NCBI GenBank assembly: GCA_036365515.1
Contig: CM070873.1
Span: 21,379,257 to 21,443,256 of the forward strand
Reading direction: 5' to 3'
Length of the DNA stretch: 64,000 nucleotides
From: Torymus aiolomorphi
Lineage: Eukaryota; Arthropoda; Insecta; Hymenoptera; Torymidae
Below, piece after piece: positions 1-12,473 of this stretch (position 1 is its first letter; the number at the start of each line of letters is the position of its first letter). A model generated the notes under the pieces. It did no database searches and was not told the DNA's origin. It was given only the letters and a program-made list of their open reading frames with translations. A program made the translations under genes and the position numbers.

Positions 1-2408
1 TATTATTCAATATATTTTTTTATAAAGCTTTTATAATAAAACATTTTTATATTACTTTTTACAAAAGTATAAACCAAGGCAAGTAACAGTGTATTACCAG
101 CCGCTTCTATGTAATTTTCTCTACGAAAATTATGAAATCAATTCCTATAAAGTCAAGTATTTATTATCATAAATCTATTTTCGGAGTAAATACATTTTTT
201 TATTACAAACATTTATTCGCCAACGCTTATATATATTTTTATATGTTACTTCAACAAAGAATATAGAAGTTCAAAATTTCGAACTCAAAGACAAAAAAAT
301 TCATTTTCCTTCAAGATATTGCATGTTGGAATTGAATTCATTTAAACGACATTTTTTAAATAATACAAAAGAAAGTTGTGATATCAATTCCCAGATAATC
401 AAGTATTTTTATTATCATTTAAACCACGACATTTTTTATAAATTATGCAAAAGAATGTTGTGATATCTATTCCGAGATAGTTAAGTATTTTTATTATAAT
501 TATAATTGAGTTGATTATATTATAACGATACTTTCTTTTTCGAACAATATCTTTTACATTATATATGATTGAGATGTTAATGGTTCAACGGTCAATTTTA
601 CGTTTATATCCATGTGGCCTAGTGGAATTGCTTACTCTATTTATTATATAATATTTATAATAATAAGCCAGCTATCCCAAAAGTTCTTAAGAAATAAGAA
701 ATTTTTTCAAAAAGTTTTCCACAGAAATTTGAATATCTTTTTATAAAACTTTGAGATACTGTAAAATATTTATTAAACTTATATGTAGATTTGTTTGACA
801 CATTTTAAAGGTTTTTCATTGTAAAAAATTAATGATAAACATACTTGCCGGACCCGTCCTTTGGCAGTTTTTAGCGAAACAGTTGACTATTAAAAAAAAG
901 AAAATTTCTAGAACTGTTTTGGCAACATTGCTTAGTTTTCGCTTTTCGGTAAGGCGATGTAAGGCCCCTTAGTTACCGCCGACTGAAGTCCCGTTTTTCT
1001 CATTCAATTTTTAATTTTGACAAAAAATCTCTCTGACATGTTATAGATTTGATAACTAACTATAACACACCAGAGTGATATTGTCTCCAAACTCAAAATT
1101 GAATGAAAATAATGTATCCCTGCAATCATCAGTAACGGATGGCACTAACATCGCCTTAAATTGATTGTCGAAATTGATTGTCGGTCCGGCAAGTATGTTT
1201 ATCATTAATTTTTTACAATGAAAAACCTTTAAAATGTGTCAAACAAATCTACATATAAGTTTAATAAATATTTTACAGTATCTCAAAGTTTTATAAAAAG
1301 ATATTCAAATTTCTGTGGAAAACTTTTTGAAAAAATTTCTTATTTCTTAAGAACTTTTGGGATAGCTGGCTTATTATTATAAATATTATATAATAAATAG
1401 AGTAAGCAATTCCACTAGGCCACATGGATATAAACGTAAAAATTGACCGTTGAACCATTAACATCTCAATCATATATAATGTAAAAGATATTGTTCGAAA
1501 AAGAAAGTATCGTTATAATATATAATCAACTCAATTATAATTATAATAAAAATACTTAACTATCTGGGAATAGATATCACAACATTCTTTTGCATAATTT
1601 ATAAAAATGTCGTGGTTTAAATGATAATAAAAATACTTGATTATCTGGGAATTGATATCACAACTTTCTTTTGTATTATTTAAAAAATGTCGTTTAAATG
1701 AATTCAATTCCAACATGCAATATCTTGAAGGAAAATGAATTTTTTTGTCTTTGAGTTCGAAATTTTGAACTTCTATATTCTTTGTTGAAGTAACATATAA
1801 AAATATATATAAGCGTTGGCGAATAAATGTTTGTAATAAAAAAATGTATTTACTCCGAAAATAGATTTATGATAATAAATACTTGACTTTATAGGAATTG
1901 ATTTCATAACTTTCTTTTGTTTAATTTGTAGAAATTTTTACATCAAACATCGTTATTTAAATGAAATTTTGATTCCAATATACAATGTTCCAAGGAAGAT
2001 AAATTTTAGGTCTTCAAGTTGAAAAAAACATAGCTATCGACAAAACGTATTTGAAATAGTAATATTCACATAGATATAAGTGTTGGCGATTAAATGAATT
2101 CTTTAAATAAAAAAAAAATTTTTTATTTATTCCAAGAATTAATGGTAAGTACTTGACTTTATGCGTATTGATTTCATTACTTTCTTTTGTTAGATTTGTA
2201 TTTAATGAGTTTATTACAAACGTATTCACAGAAAAAGTTTTTTAAATATTTTTTACCATTTTAAGTTCGTCTTTCTAAAAATTTTTCGTAGAGAAAATTA
2301 CATAGAAGCGGCTGGTAATACACTGTTACTTGCCTTGGTTTATACTTTTGTAAAAAGTAATATAAAAATGTTTTATTATAAAAGCTTTATAAAAAAATAT
2401 ATTGAATA
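1..2408. repeat. Large foldback (inverted-repeat) element
   Basis: The left arm (about 1-850) is the reverse complement of sequence in 1186-2405. Both outer ends carry the block ACTTGCCTTGGTTTATAC or its complement, and both inner ends carry CCGGCAAGTATG or its complement. The right arm is about 370 bases longer (about 1920-2285), so the left arm lost, or the right arm gained, a segment. The 851-1185 loop holds a separate small inverted-repeat element. Open frames on either strand here are short and AT-driven and resemble no gene. This looks like a non-autonomous foldback DNA element or an inverted duplication. Confidence 0.85.
949..1159. mobile_element. Diverged MITE inside foldback loop
   Basis: The ends are inverted relatives: TAAGGCGATGTAAGG on the left and CATCGCCTTAA on the right. 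The interior CCGTTTTTCTCATTCAATTT matches the interior of the element at 11989-12191, so both belong to one family. The left end has lost the exact TTAA target site that the 12 kb copy keeps. No coding capacity. Confidence 0.65.
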
Positions 2409-2940
2409 ATAAATACTTGACTTTATAGGAATTGATTTCATAACTTTCTTTTGTTTAATTTGTAGAAATTTTTACATCAAATATCGTTATTTAAATGAAA
2501 TTTTGATTCCAATATACAATGTTCCAAGGAAGATAAATTTTAGGTCTTCAAGTTAAAAAAACATAGCTATCGACAAAACGTATTTGAAATAGTAATATTC
2601 ACATAGATATAAGTGTTGGCGATTAAATGAATTCTTTAAATAAAAAAAAAAATTTTTTATTTATTCCAAGAATTAATGGTAAGTACTTGACTTTATACGT
2701 ATTGATTTCATTACTTTCTTTTGTTAGATTTGTATTTAATGAGTTTATTAGAAACGTATTCACAGAAAAAGTTTTTTAAATATTTTTTACCATTTTAAGT
2801 TCGTCTTTCTAAAAATTTTTCGTAGAGAAAATTACATAGAAGCGGCTGGTAATACACTGTTACTTGCCTTGGTTTATACTTTTGTAAAAAGTAATATAAA
2901 AATGTTTTATTATAAAAGCTTTATAAAAAAATATATTGAA
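1877..2940. repeat. 532 bp tandem duplication of foldback arm
   Basis: About 1877-2408 is repeated head to tail at about 2409-2940, with only scattered single-base differences seen by eye (for example CAAACATCG against CAAATATCG). Both copies run from AAATACTTGACTTTATAGG to the AATATATTGAAT end. The few differences suggest a recent duplication of the outer right arm of the foldback element. Confidence 0.85.
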
Positions 2941-2963
2941 TGTATTTAAATGAGGTATTTGGC

Positions 2964-3012
2964 GTGAGAGAGAGAGAGAGAGAGGGGGGGAGAAAGAGAG
3001 AGAGGGCGGGGG
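2964..3012. repeat. GA-rich simple repeat
   Basis: A run of GAGAGA units interrupted by G tracts, directly beyond the tandem duplication. Confidence 0.9.
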
Positions 3013-3191
3013 GATATCACAACTTTCTTTTGTTTTTTATTACATGTAAAATACTTCTCAGTTGCTGGTTCTAATATGTAAATTCTGTTAGAACTAATAA
3101 TAGACAGAGTAGAGAAGATAAGTATAAAAAAGCTGTTTTGCAAACTTTAATGTCAATTATCACAGAATTAATTTTTTAATAATTTTCAGGT

Positions 3192-3500
3192 AGGGCACGT
3201 AGCGCTGCTCTGGAACGCTTTGACCAAATGAATGAGAGTTTGGGGAATGTCTTTTTTATACATATTTATACTGAATAAGTGCAGCGGATTATGGAAATAG
3301 ACCTCTAATTAATTTGTACGTAAAGAAATCTCTGAAAAAATTTGAAAAAATATTAAATTATTCATAGATGTATATTAAATGGAAGAATTCAACTTTTTCA
3401 ATATCTGCTCCACTTATTCAGTGTAAATATATATAAACAAGATTTTTCTCACTCTCTCATTCATTTGGTCAAAGTGTTCCAGACCAGCGCTACGTGCCCT
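3192..3500. mobile_element. MITE with AGGGCACGTAGCGCTG termini
   Basis: The left end AGGGCACGTAGCGCTG returns as its complement at 3485-3500. The arms extend inwards over about 100 bases each, with mismatches (ATTCATTTGGTCAAA, ACTGAATAAGTG). The size of about 310 bases and lack of coding capacity fit a miniature inverted-repeat element. The sequence between it and the next element (3501-3959) shows nothing I can name. Confidence 0.75.
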
Positions 3501-4788
3501 GAGGTTTTATACAAAAATTGATGCTTCAATCCAGTGGTTATTACAGACTTATAAATCAAAATATATGAGCCAGGGGATGCTAAAATGTTGTTTTTTATGT
3601 ATAGTTTTGAGGTATAAAGTTGTTTTTTCGTATAGATTTGAAAAAAATAATTACTTGACTAATTATACTAAAATCTATTTTTTCAGGTTTTAACCCAGGC
3701 TTGCCCCCTTAACTCTATAAATTGGTGAATCAAAATTTGGATGTGTACATTATATTTATGGGATATTAAATAATACATTTCTCAAGGTTTCATGTAAATC
3801 TGAACAGCCGTTTTTACCAATTTCTTGATTAAACCTGTCGAAAACGTGATATTCCATAAGACTACGTGTTGATGACGTGAACATAAAATTATTAATAAAT
3901 TTTTTCTGGGTTGGTATAGCTTACCAAAAATTTATATGAGTTAATTTGAGGTCAAAACATACTACCCACATAGCATGGAAGCTTACTAGAAACTTCCTGG
4001 AAGCTTTCATGAAAGTTTCGTATGCTTCAGGAAAGCTTCCACGAAAGCTTCCTGAAAGTACCTAATGTCTGGGTCAAATTCATGACAAAAAGCTTCCTCG
4101 GAAGATTGCAGGAGCAGTTTCAGACACTTTTCAGGAAGCTTTCGGAAACTTTCTAGGAACTTTCCAGGAAGCTTTCAAAAAGTTCCTGGAAGCTTCATGT
4201 AGGCTGTGGGAATCTTCCAGTAGTCTTCCCCGAAAGATTACAGAAAGCTTTAAAAAATACTTCCTACAAGACTTCAGAATCGATTTATGTCAGTTTGAGA
4301 ATGGAAGCTTCCAGAAAGGTTCCATGAAAGCTTCCCGGTAGTACATAATGTCTAGGTTAAATTCATGACGAGAAGCTTCCTTGGAAGATTTCAGAAACTG
4401 TGTAAGAATCCCTTCAGGAACCTTTCAGGAACTTAAGGGAGCCTCCGAAAAAATTACTGTACGTTTCATGTAGGATGTAGGAATCTTCCAAGAAACTTTC
4501 AGGAATCTTTCGAAAAAGTTACTGAAAGTTTCAAGTAGACTTTATGAACTTTCCAGTAAGCTTTCAGTTAGCTTTCAAATATGGTTCTGGAAGTTTCAGG
4601 TAGTCTGTGGGAACCTTCCAGTAAGCTTTTAGGAAGCTTTTTCCAAGTTCCTGAAAGAGTAACTTAAAGCTATAAATATTAGAAATTCTCTATAAGTATT
4701 AACAATTCGCACATATTCTTTAGAACTTATTTCTACCTATATTGATCGCCATTTTATAATCACAGAAAAAATTACATATAAAATTTTT

Positions 4789-4862
4789 TGACCTGACCGG
4801 GAATCGAACCCACGATCCTTGGGTTACTACGCACGCATACTATCCGTTACGCTATCGCTCGC
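4789..4862 (-). other. tRNA-derived sequence with Pol III A and B boxes
   Basis: On the minus strand the segment reads from GCGAGCGATAGCGTAACGG to GGGTTCGATTCCCGGTCAGG. TAGCGTAACGG fits the eukaryotic A-box consensus and GGTTCGATTCC the B box at tRNA-like spacing. Four of the five T-stem pairs form. The putative acceptor strands do not pair, so this is probably not a working tRNA but a tRNA-derived head, as in SINEs. An A-rich stretch follows on the same strand. It sits inside the 3960-8599 foldback element. Confidence 0.6.
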
Positions 4863-5262
4863 ATGAAGGAGTTCGCACATTTTCATCTAAATAAGTTACA
4901 CTTTTCACGATTATTTAATTGTTATTATTTTGATTATTTTATTTAAAATATTAATGCATTTCAAAAATTATATATTTAATGCGGTAAATTAAAAAATTAT
5001 AGTGTCGGAATTATTACTCTGAATAAACATGTTTTTATATTTAGCATTTCATTATGTTGATTAAATAATTTATGAAAATTCTAATTGAATGGTTTAAAAA
5101 AATTCTTAGTATAGTATTTATATATACGGTGGGCCTAATAATTGTGTTTTTCCAAAAAATTGTTTACAAATTTTTTAATTATAAAAAAATTGTAATGTCG
5201 ATAAGTAGGAATCTGCTTTTTGTCATTTTGATGCAATTTTTCAACGAGTATATCTTATGATA

Positions 5263-5630
5263 GTACGAATAGAATCGCTCAAAAAAATATGAGTATAGTA
5301 TTTATATATAAGAAGGACGTCAAAATTGTGTTTTTCTAAACGAATGTTTGAAAGTTAATTTATCAAATAATGAAATTGGGTTGATTTTAGACTCCAGGTA
5401 GACCATTCAAGTTGAAGATTTGATAAGCTATAATAAAAAAAATGTTACTGTATATTTTTCATTATATTGCTTTTTTGGCCATGTGGAGTCCAAAATTAAC
5501 CCAATTTAATTATTTAATAATTTAACTTTCAAACATTCCTTTCGAAGAACACAATTTTCACGTCCTCTCTATACATAAATACTATATTATTTAGAATTTT
5601 CTTAGCGATTCTATTAGTACTATCATGAGA
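5263..5630. repeat. Inverted repeat, about 140 bp arms
   Basis: About 5263-5398 pairs with about 5481-5630. The inner ends GACTCCA/TGGAGTC, the middle ACTTTCAAACATTC and the outer ATAGAATCGCT are all mirrored by complement. An internal foldback within the larger element, with no coding sequence. Confidence 0.65.
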
Positions 5631-6474
5631 TATGGGGATATCTCCAGAACTTTTATTTTCACGTTACGGCAACTTTTTAGATCTTTTTAATAAGAAATAT
5701 ATACTTTCAGCAAAGTAAATAGGTAAAAATAAATGTTTTTTAAATGTTCCATGTATGAAACAATCGTTCCAGTTACGTGTAAAGCGTAAGTAGAAAAACC
5801 TAATTTCAGAGATGTGCCTACAATACATTTGAAATCTAGAATCAAGAAAGTTGTATCAGTCATTTCTCAAAAATAAAAATTTTCATAGTAATTCTGTTCC
5901 ATACCTTTTAACATAAAGAATTTTCTTAATATGGCTATCAGATTTCATTCTTTATTAAAAATACAATCATTTGATTTGTTGTACGTGGGTGTGCCACGCA
6001 TTGTTTAAAAGTCATGCGTCTTCAAAAAATTACTTCTCAAGCGTTAACTCATTAAGAAAAAAAAAAAATAGATTTTTAATAAACACACACTGAATTTTGA
6101 ATTTTATATTCCAAAAGTCATTGTAATCACTAACTTAATATTTTAGAAAAACGTAGTTAAATTGTCAAAATGATATATTTAAAATTTAATGCAATTTTGA
6201 TAGGATTAAGCCAAATAAGTTCGTCATTTATATTATAAAAAAAAAATTTTTCGATATACTCGTAAAATAGAATTATGTTGCTTTCATTTAAAAAAAAAAA
6301 TTAAAAAACAAGTAAAGCAAGCTTTGAATAGATAAGTAAGTGCTCGAACAAAAAAATTATGTTTTTTTTAAACACTGAACATTAAAAGTTCTAGAGATAT
6401 TCTCATATCCTCGGCGAAAAATTGCATGAAAATGACAAAAATGAAGATTCCTACTTATCGATATTACAATTCAA

Positions 6475-6875
6475 GAAACGTTTGTGAAACATTTGTGAAA
6501 TATTCCGAGAATTGGTAAGGCGATACATTACGGAAATATTGCAGAGACATTTCATTTAATTATAATATTTCACTAATAATGACGTAATATTCAACATTAT
6601 ATTGAAGAACTATTTTTCCATAATTCTATAAATGTATTTTAATTATTTCGGAAGCATTCCGAGAAATAACAAAAGCGATACATTGCGGAAATCTTAAAGG
6701 TAAATATTTCATGATATATTTCACTAAAAGCGACGTAAACTTCTCCATCAAATCGAAAAATTATTTATTAGTAAATCAAGAAACGTTTTTAAAATATTCC
6801 AACAATATTACCTGAAACGATAAGGCGATACATTGCAGAAATATTACGAAGAAACCTTTCATAAAATATTATACC
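6475..6875. repeat. Degenerate triplicated unit
   Basis: Three diverged copies of a unit containing GGCGATACATT-CGGAAATATT and a trailing TTTCATNATAT block begin near 6478, 6645 and 6785. Old tandem repeats of roughly 150 bases. Confidence 0.55.
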
Positions 6876-6884
6876 TCCAAACTT

Positions 6885-7500
6885 TAATTGTATATTATAA
6901 CCTCCAAATTTTGTATTGTAGTAATAAACAAACAAATACAATCCAAGTTTCAATAAATAATATTGAATAAATATGCGGTTATTTATTGCATAGGCATTGT
7001 TCGTAAAAGAATTAATAAATTCAAAGAATAGTGGATAAATATTTATTTTTTATTATTAGTCAACGTAATATAGACAGATTGAAATACATCCGAACGTATT
7101 GAGCTTCAGTCATAGAATGAATATTTTTTGTTCTTTTTTTGTTATTTTTAAAGTCAAACGGTTGCTATAGTAACACTTTAAAAGAATGTCTCAGCCGACC
7201 AGAACGTCTACAAGCGCGCCTCTTCGCCCGTGGTCTCTCTTCATCAATTTCAAAAATTGGTTAAGAGACAGCTGTGGCCCAAATGAAAATTCGTACACGC
7301 GGTCGTTAACTCGTAATTTGAGACCAAGACAGAGTTTTACAGAAATTATTTAAAAGAAAATCTCTAATTATTTATGTATATATATGTGTGTATAAAAGTG
7401 AATTTCAATACGAACGGGTATACAAATTGGTTTCGTAACAGGTATAATATAATAAAGGCAAAGGAAGAGCGCGCGCAGCGCGCCTGAACTTTCTCGGTTT
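6885..7500. repeat. Interspersed repeat shared with 13.7 kb
   Basis: AATACAATCCAAGTTTCAAT followed by a TGCGG block, then AGAGCGCGCGCAGCGCGCCT, recurs in diverged form at 13725-13900. The GC-rich 13-mer core GCGCGCAGCGCGC has relatives near 53630 and 57423. Family unknown. Confidence 0.45.
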
Positions 7501-8599
7501 TCAAAATAAGATGATTATCAGACTATCTATGAATCTATGAAGCTTCCAAGGTGGAACCTTCCGCGAAACTTCTAGTGCTGATCTTCTGTAAACTTTTATG
7601 TAAGCAATTTCTAAAAGCTTCCCCTTAAATTTCAAGTTGCATTTTACCGCAGCACTTTTGGAACCTTCTTGTCAGCCTTCCCTAAAACTTGCTAATAGCT
7701 TCTTAAGAATGTTACTTTGGAACCCTTTTGAAAGCTTCCATTATATCCTTAAGCCAGCTATTTCTTATATTATGTTAGGAACCCTGCTTGAAATACTTCC
7801 TGGAGTCTTCCATCAAAATTTTCCTCAAGGTTGAATTGGAACTTCCATAGGAAGCTCCCTGGACTGTATTTCAAAAGCTTCACGTATTCTTTATATATAA
7901 TTTAACTTTTATTCTTCCTAGAAGCTTTATGTTAGCTTCCAAGAGCCTTCCGCGAAGCTTCCAGTGCTCATTTCAGTAATTGTTTATGTAAGCTTCGTGG
8001 AAGCTTACTCGTAAATATTGAATAACATTTCACCGTAGCACTTTTGGAACCTTTCTGTTAGACTTTCCTAAAGCGTTCTGGAAGCTCCCTAAGAAGGTTA
8101 CTCCGGAATCTAGCCGGAAGCTTCCGTTATAACTTTAAGCCAGTGGCTTTATTTATATGTCAGGAACCTTGCTTGAATACTTCCTGGAATCTTCTATGAA
8201 AGCTTTTCTCAAGGTTTAATTGGAACTTCCAGAGGAAGCTTCCTGGAATCTATTTAAAAAGCTTCCCGTAATCTTTATATGTAATTTATCTTTTGTTCTT
8301 CCTAGAAGCTTTATGTTAGCTTCCAAGAGCCTTCCGTGAAAGCTTCCAGTACTCATTTTCGATAATCTTCTATGTAAGCTTTTTGGAAGTTTCCGTAGAA
8401 CTTCCATGTAATATTTCATAGTTAGGTATTTGAAACTTTTTTTGTTTCCTTCCTGGAATCTTTCTGGAAGCTTACTTAGAAATCTTCCAATGTAACCTTC
8501 TTGAAAGTTTCAGTTAGCTTCCTTGAAGGTTCCATTAACCTTCCACTTTAAGCTTTCTTGGAACTTTCTTCCGGAACCTTTCATGCTATGTGGGTAGTA

Positions 8600-9150
8600 T
8601 ACACAAATTCGTAATTTTCTGAACACTAATTCAAAACCGATAGTATTCTCTTAAGGAATTGTTCGTTAAGGGTTAAAAATATTACTTAAAATCTGTATTT
8701 GACTTCTATTAAGGCATAAATACTTAAGTGAGAGAGCGCTAACACTTGAATCCAACGAAATGCGAGAAACATGCCCAGTAAAACTGTAAAAGGGTTAGAC
8801 GCACGATGAACCACTGATCCATCGCGACGATGATCTGCAGATAGCGAGCGGACTGTTTTGTTAATTAGAAAGGTATAGACTTTTGTAAATCTCGGGGTAA
8901 AATAAATTTCATTATTAGATAAAACAATTTGATTTGCATTCTTCCTCCACTACGACTAAAGGCGTAACGCTTCAAGCGTCGGCCAGTAGCAAAAGGAGGT
9001 AAAGTCCTCCGATCTGCTCCCTCGGTCTCCGTAACCTGGTCAGGCATAGCGCTTTCAGGCGTTGGCCAAAAGAAAGGGAGATCCGGCACGCCCCATAGGA
9101 GGCCTGCTAGACTGATAGCTGTATGTTTGGATTCCGACGTAACACTACAA
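8600..9150. other. Unassigned stretch with a GC-richer block
   Basis: 8880-9120 is clearly richer in GC than its surroundings and contains two related blocks, GCTTCAAGCGTCGGCCAGTA and GCTTTCAGGCGTTGGCCAAA, about 100 bases apart. It could be the end of a degraded retroelement, but no terminal repeat, primer site or coding sequence supports that. Confidence 0.25.
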
Positions 9151-10385
9151 CTTCACTAAAAAAAGTTATAATTTAATGCAAAAAATCCGCAATTTTCAAC
9201 ATTTTTTTTCAGAAATGTGAATTTTCAACATGATAAAGTTGTACCAGATCATCGCATTTTCTATAAATCGTAGAGTTTTCATGTTCTCTTTAAAACCCCG
9301 TTGGAGTTTTTTTTAAATTCAAGATGGCGTCAAGATGGCGCCCTAAGCATAGGAAAAATTGTTACAAATGCAAACTTTGCAAATATATCATATATTTTAT
9401 ACGAAAAAACTATGCCTGATCATTGCAATGAACATAAATAACAACAATATTATTTACTTGTCAAAATCCATTTGAAATTTTTCCAAATTTAAGATGGCGA
9501 CGTCAAGATAGCGCTCAAAATCTACAAAACAGTATGTATCTTTACATACTGTTTTGTTTTTCCGCCGACTACACTTGTTGATTCAAGTTTTTTTCCATGG
9601 AAAGTGTAGTTAATTCTATGTACTTTTTTCCGCTGATTTCGAATATGAAATTTATTTTTTCGAAAAAGTTGTTGCTAATTTATTATTAACAATTTAATTG
9701 TTTATAACGCTATAACTTTTTTATTAATTAATATTGAAAAATAAAATTCACGCCAAAATGTATATTTTTACATTAGAAAGTTTTTTGCCTCTTGTAAAAT
9801 TTTGCCATCTTGCATATTTTCCAAGATATTGAAAATAAACCATAACGTATATGCACATAGGTGTGCATAGTTTATTCTATTGTTTATTATAAGTATCTTG
9901 GAGAAAAGTACATGGAATTAACTACCCACTTTCCATGGAAAAAAAACTTGAAACAAAAAGTGTAGTCGGCGGAAAACGTCTTTACATACTGTTTTGTAGA
10001 TTTTGAGCGCTATCTTGACGTCGCCATCTTAAATTTGGAAAAATTTCAAATGGATTTTGACAAGCAAGTAATATTGTTGTCATTTATGTTCATTGCAGTG
10101 ATCAGGCATAGTTTTTTCGTATAAAAAATGTGGTAGGTGGCAAAGTTTGAATTTTTAAAAAGTTTTCCTATGTTTAGGGCGCCATCTTGACGCCGCCATT
10201 TTGAATTTAAAAAAAAAATCCAACGGGCTTTTAAAGAGAACATAAAAACTCTACGATTTATAGAAAATGCAATGATCTGGTACAACTTTATAATGTTGAA
10301 AATTTACACTTCTGAAAAAAAAATGTTGAAAATTGCGGATTTTTTTTTGCAATTGATTGGTATAACTTTTTTTAATGAAGCCATA
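9150..10385. repeat. 1.2 kb near-palindromic foldback
   Basis: Left arm about 9150-9640 and right arm about 9860-10385 are reverse complements (for example GTACCAGATCATCGCATTTT against AAAATGCAATGATCTGGTAC, and TTCCGCCGACTACACTT against AAGTGTAGTCGGCGGAA). Arms are close to 500 bases with a spacer of about 220. No open frame of note. Confidence 0.85.
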
Positions 10386-11640
10386 GTTCAATTCTGACTA
10401 CAGCATTCGAAAGAGGAGGCTTTAAACTATCTGAAATAGTGCTTTTACTTTTTTTTTGGGCCATTTATATAAAAAGTTAGAACGGTGAAAACCCAAAAAA
10501 AAATCTTGGGCATTTGGGACGAAATGGGTTAAGACAATGTCACAAACCGTTTTCGGGTACTGGAAATTTTTGTCGACTACTGCATGACCTAAAGAATGAG
10601 AAAAAATTTATTACAGAGGTGTGCCTCCAAATTTTTTTAATCCTCTAAGTGTGGAATATTATATATTATCTGTAGAATTCCTCATATGAGCACGGCGCCG
10701 AAGCCAAATATCGGCCACACTATTTCTCATAGAACGCCCACACTTATCTATTCCATATATTGTTTTCTTAGAGTATGGGACATAAGTATATGAATTTTAT
10801 ATTGGAAATAGCATGCAAAGAAATGACCAATATTTGGTTCCGGCACTGAGGCCACGCATGACGCATATCTTGCCCATACATAGATATCTAATTTTGTTAC
10901 GCAGGATATTATAAAGAATTTTTCTCAACACAGGCATGAAATGGGCCTTTTTTACCCTAGCAAAAATAATTTTCGTGGAAAACTGTTATAAACTGTTATA
11001 AACTGTTATAAAAAATTTGGTTTGAGGCGCGTATTCCAATTTATAATAGTTTTTAACAACTTATTGGTTTTTAACCGTTATAACAATTATTTACAGTTAC
11101 TTACATTTTCGTTAAATCATGACTGCAGATCTAAGGGTGCGCGCAGAAATTATTAATAGTTTATTCCAATTTATAACAGTTATAACAATTTCTTCATCAT
11201 CCTCAAGCCGTAGGTCCGAAAGTGCAAAGCATTTTCGGATGTACCTGTTGCTCTGGAACCACTATTAATTAGGTAGCATCAAAAGAGGCTACGAAGTATA
11301 TAAAAATACCAGCAAAAATAATGTAAAAAGTGACAAAAATGAACACGCGCTGATCAGTTTTACTTTTTATCACTTTTATGCTATACTTACCCTGATACCT
11401 TGTGGGCTAGAATGCCTGAGAACTCATCTACATTTCTGATTTACTCAAATTTCGAATCAAACATATTAAAAAAAATTGTATTAGCACCCATTTGCTATAT
11501 ACTTTAACAAACCATTTTTTAAAGATATTTATCATTTAAAACAAATTGCTTCCTCATAGAGAAAGCTTTGTGACGCTGAAAAAAGTTTTCAAGATAACAT
11601 ATTAGAAAGATGTTATGTCATTTGGAGACAAAATATTCTA
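10386..11640. other. Gene-free AT-rich stretch
   Basis: No coding sequence recognised. Three copies of AACTGTTATA occur in a row at about 10980-11011, and the same AACTGTTATA/TAACAGTTATAAC motif recurs up to about 11195. A block at 11546-11600 (TTGCTTCCTCATAGAGAAAG) is the reverse complement of one at about 22570-22610 and about 39540-39590, marking an interspersed repeat. Confidence 0.4.
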
Positions 11641-11660
11641 TTTTTAAAAAATGTCCGTAT

Positions 11661-11663
11661 GTA

Positions 11664-11694
<31 letters not shown>

Positions 11695-11698
11695 GTGT
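11661..11698. repeat. GT microsatellite
   Basis: A run of GT units with two interruptions. Confidence 0.9.
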
Positions 11699-11988
11699 CT
11701 ATACGTGTGTGTATAACGCTGCAACTTTTTCAATTTTTATCCAATCGTTTTTGGACAACGCTTAAAATTTTTCTTTTTTCTTCAAAATTTTTGGAAAATA
11801 ATAATATTATGTAATTTTTTGGATCATTTTTTTATATCGATTTTTCACTTCTTGACAAATAATTTTCATTTCTTTTAATAATAACATTGAGATATTGGAA
11901 TCGTATGGGAAGCATTCGAAAAAGCATTAAAATACCTATATTTTCTAAAAAAAGAAAAAATCTCTAGCTCATGGTTTGTTGTTTTTAA

Positions 11989-12191
11989 GGTGATGCGATA
12001 GCCACGCTATTACTCAAAATTGGGTTCCCATTTTTCTCATTCAATTTTTAGTTTTAAGAAAAAAACTCTTTGATACGTTGTAGTTCTTTATTAAACTTAA
12101 AACGTGTCAAAGAGTTTTTTTCAAAAAGTTTAGAATTGAATGAGAAAAACGGGAACCCAATTTTGGGTAATAGCGTGGGTATCACATCACC
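11989..12191. mobile_element. TTAA-flanked MITE, piggyBac-like target
   Basis: TTAA at 11985-11988 and 12192-12195 flanks perfect-start termini GGTGATG[C/T]GATA. The arms pair over about 85 bases (ATTACTCAAAATTGGGTTCCC and its complement) around a short loop. The TTAA duplication and non-coding interior fit a piggyBac-superfamily MITE; Kolobok also uses TTAA. A diverged copy lies at 949-1159. Confidence 0.75.
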
Positions 12192-12473
12192 TTAACAAAG
12201 ACGTGTTTTTTTTTACGCTTATAACTCCCAAATTAAACGGTCAATTTTTTTGAAAAAATCATGATAATGCAGAATATAAATAGCTATCACCTGTACAAAT
12301 TTGAATCCATTCTGTTGATTAGTTTTTGAGAAAAAAAAAAACGAAAAAAATGAATTTTATATATTGCACGATAACTGGAGTAAAATTGGCTTAATCGCTT
12401 TAAAATTTCTTGTAGAGGTAGATTTTGGATAGCTCTCGATCAAGTTCTTTGGGCAAAATGATTGGTCTATAAA

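Larger units (their letters stand above)
3960..8599. mobile_element. 4.6 kb foldback element with GGAAGCTTCC arrays
   Basis: The termini are a 23-base inverted repeat with one mismatch, TACTACCCACATAGCATGG on the left and its complement ending at 8599, possibly flanked by TA. Next to each end lies a long array of degenerate GGAAGCTTCC-like units (about 3975-4665 and 7540-8590), itself palindromic, so the ends can fold on each other. The 4.7-7.5 kb interior contains a tRNA-like segment, an inverted repeat and a triplicated unit, but no transposase. Reading frames inside the arrays are by-products of the repeats. Best described as a non-autonomous foldback element; the interior may include later insertions. 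Confidence 0.7.

Noticed and set aside
4789..4862. A functional tRNA gene
   Set aside because: A and B boxes are good, but the acceptor stem does not pair and the T stem has a mismatch; called tRNA-derived instead.
3960..8599. CRISPR-like or satellite array for the GGAAGCTTCC repeats
   Set aside because: Units are degenerate, irregularly spaced and palindromic, with no constant repeat/unique spacer pattern; terminal inverted repeats show a foldback element.
8865..9089. 74-residue frame as a gene, or an LTR
   Set aside because: No matching second LTR, primer site or polyprotein nearby; only a GC-richer block with an internal repeat.
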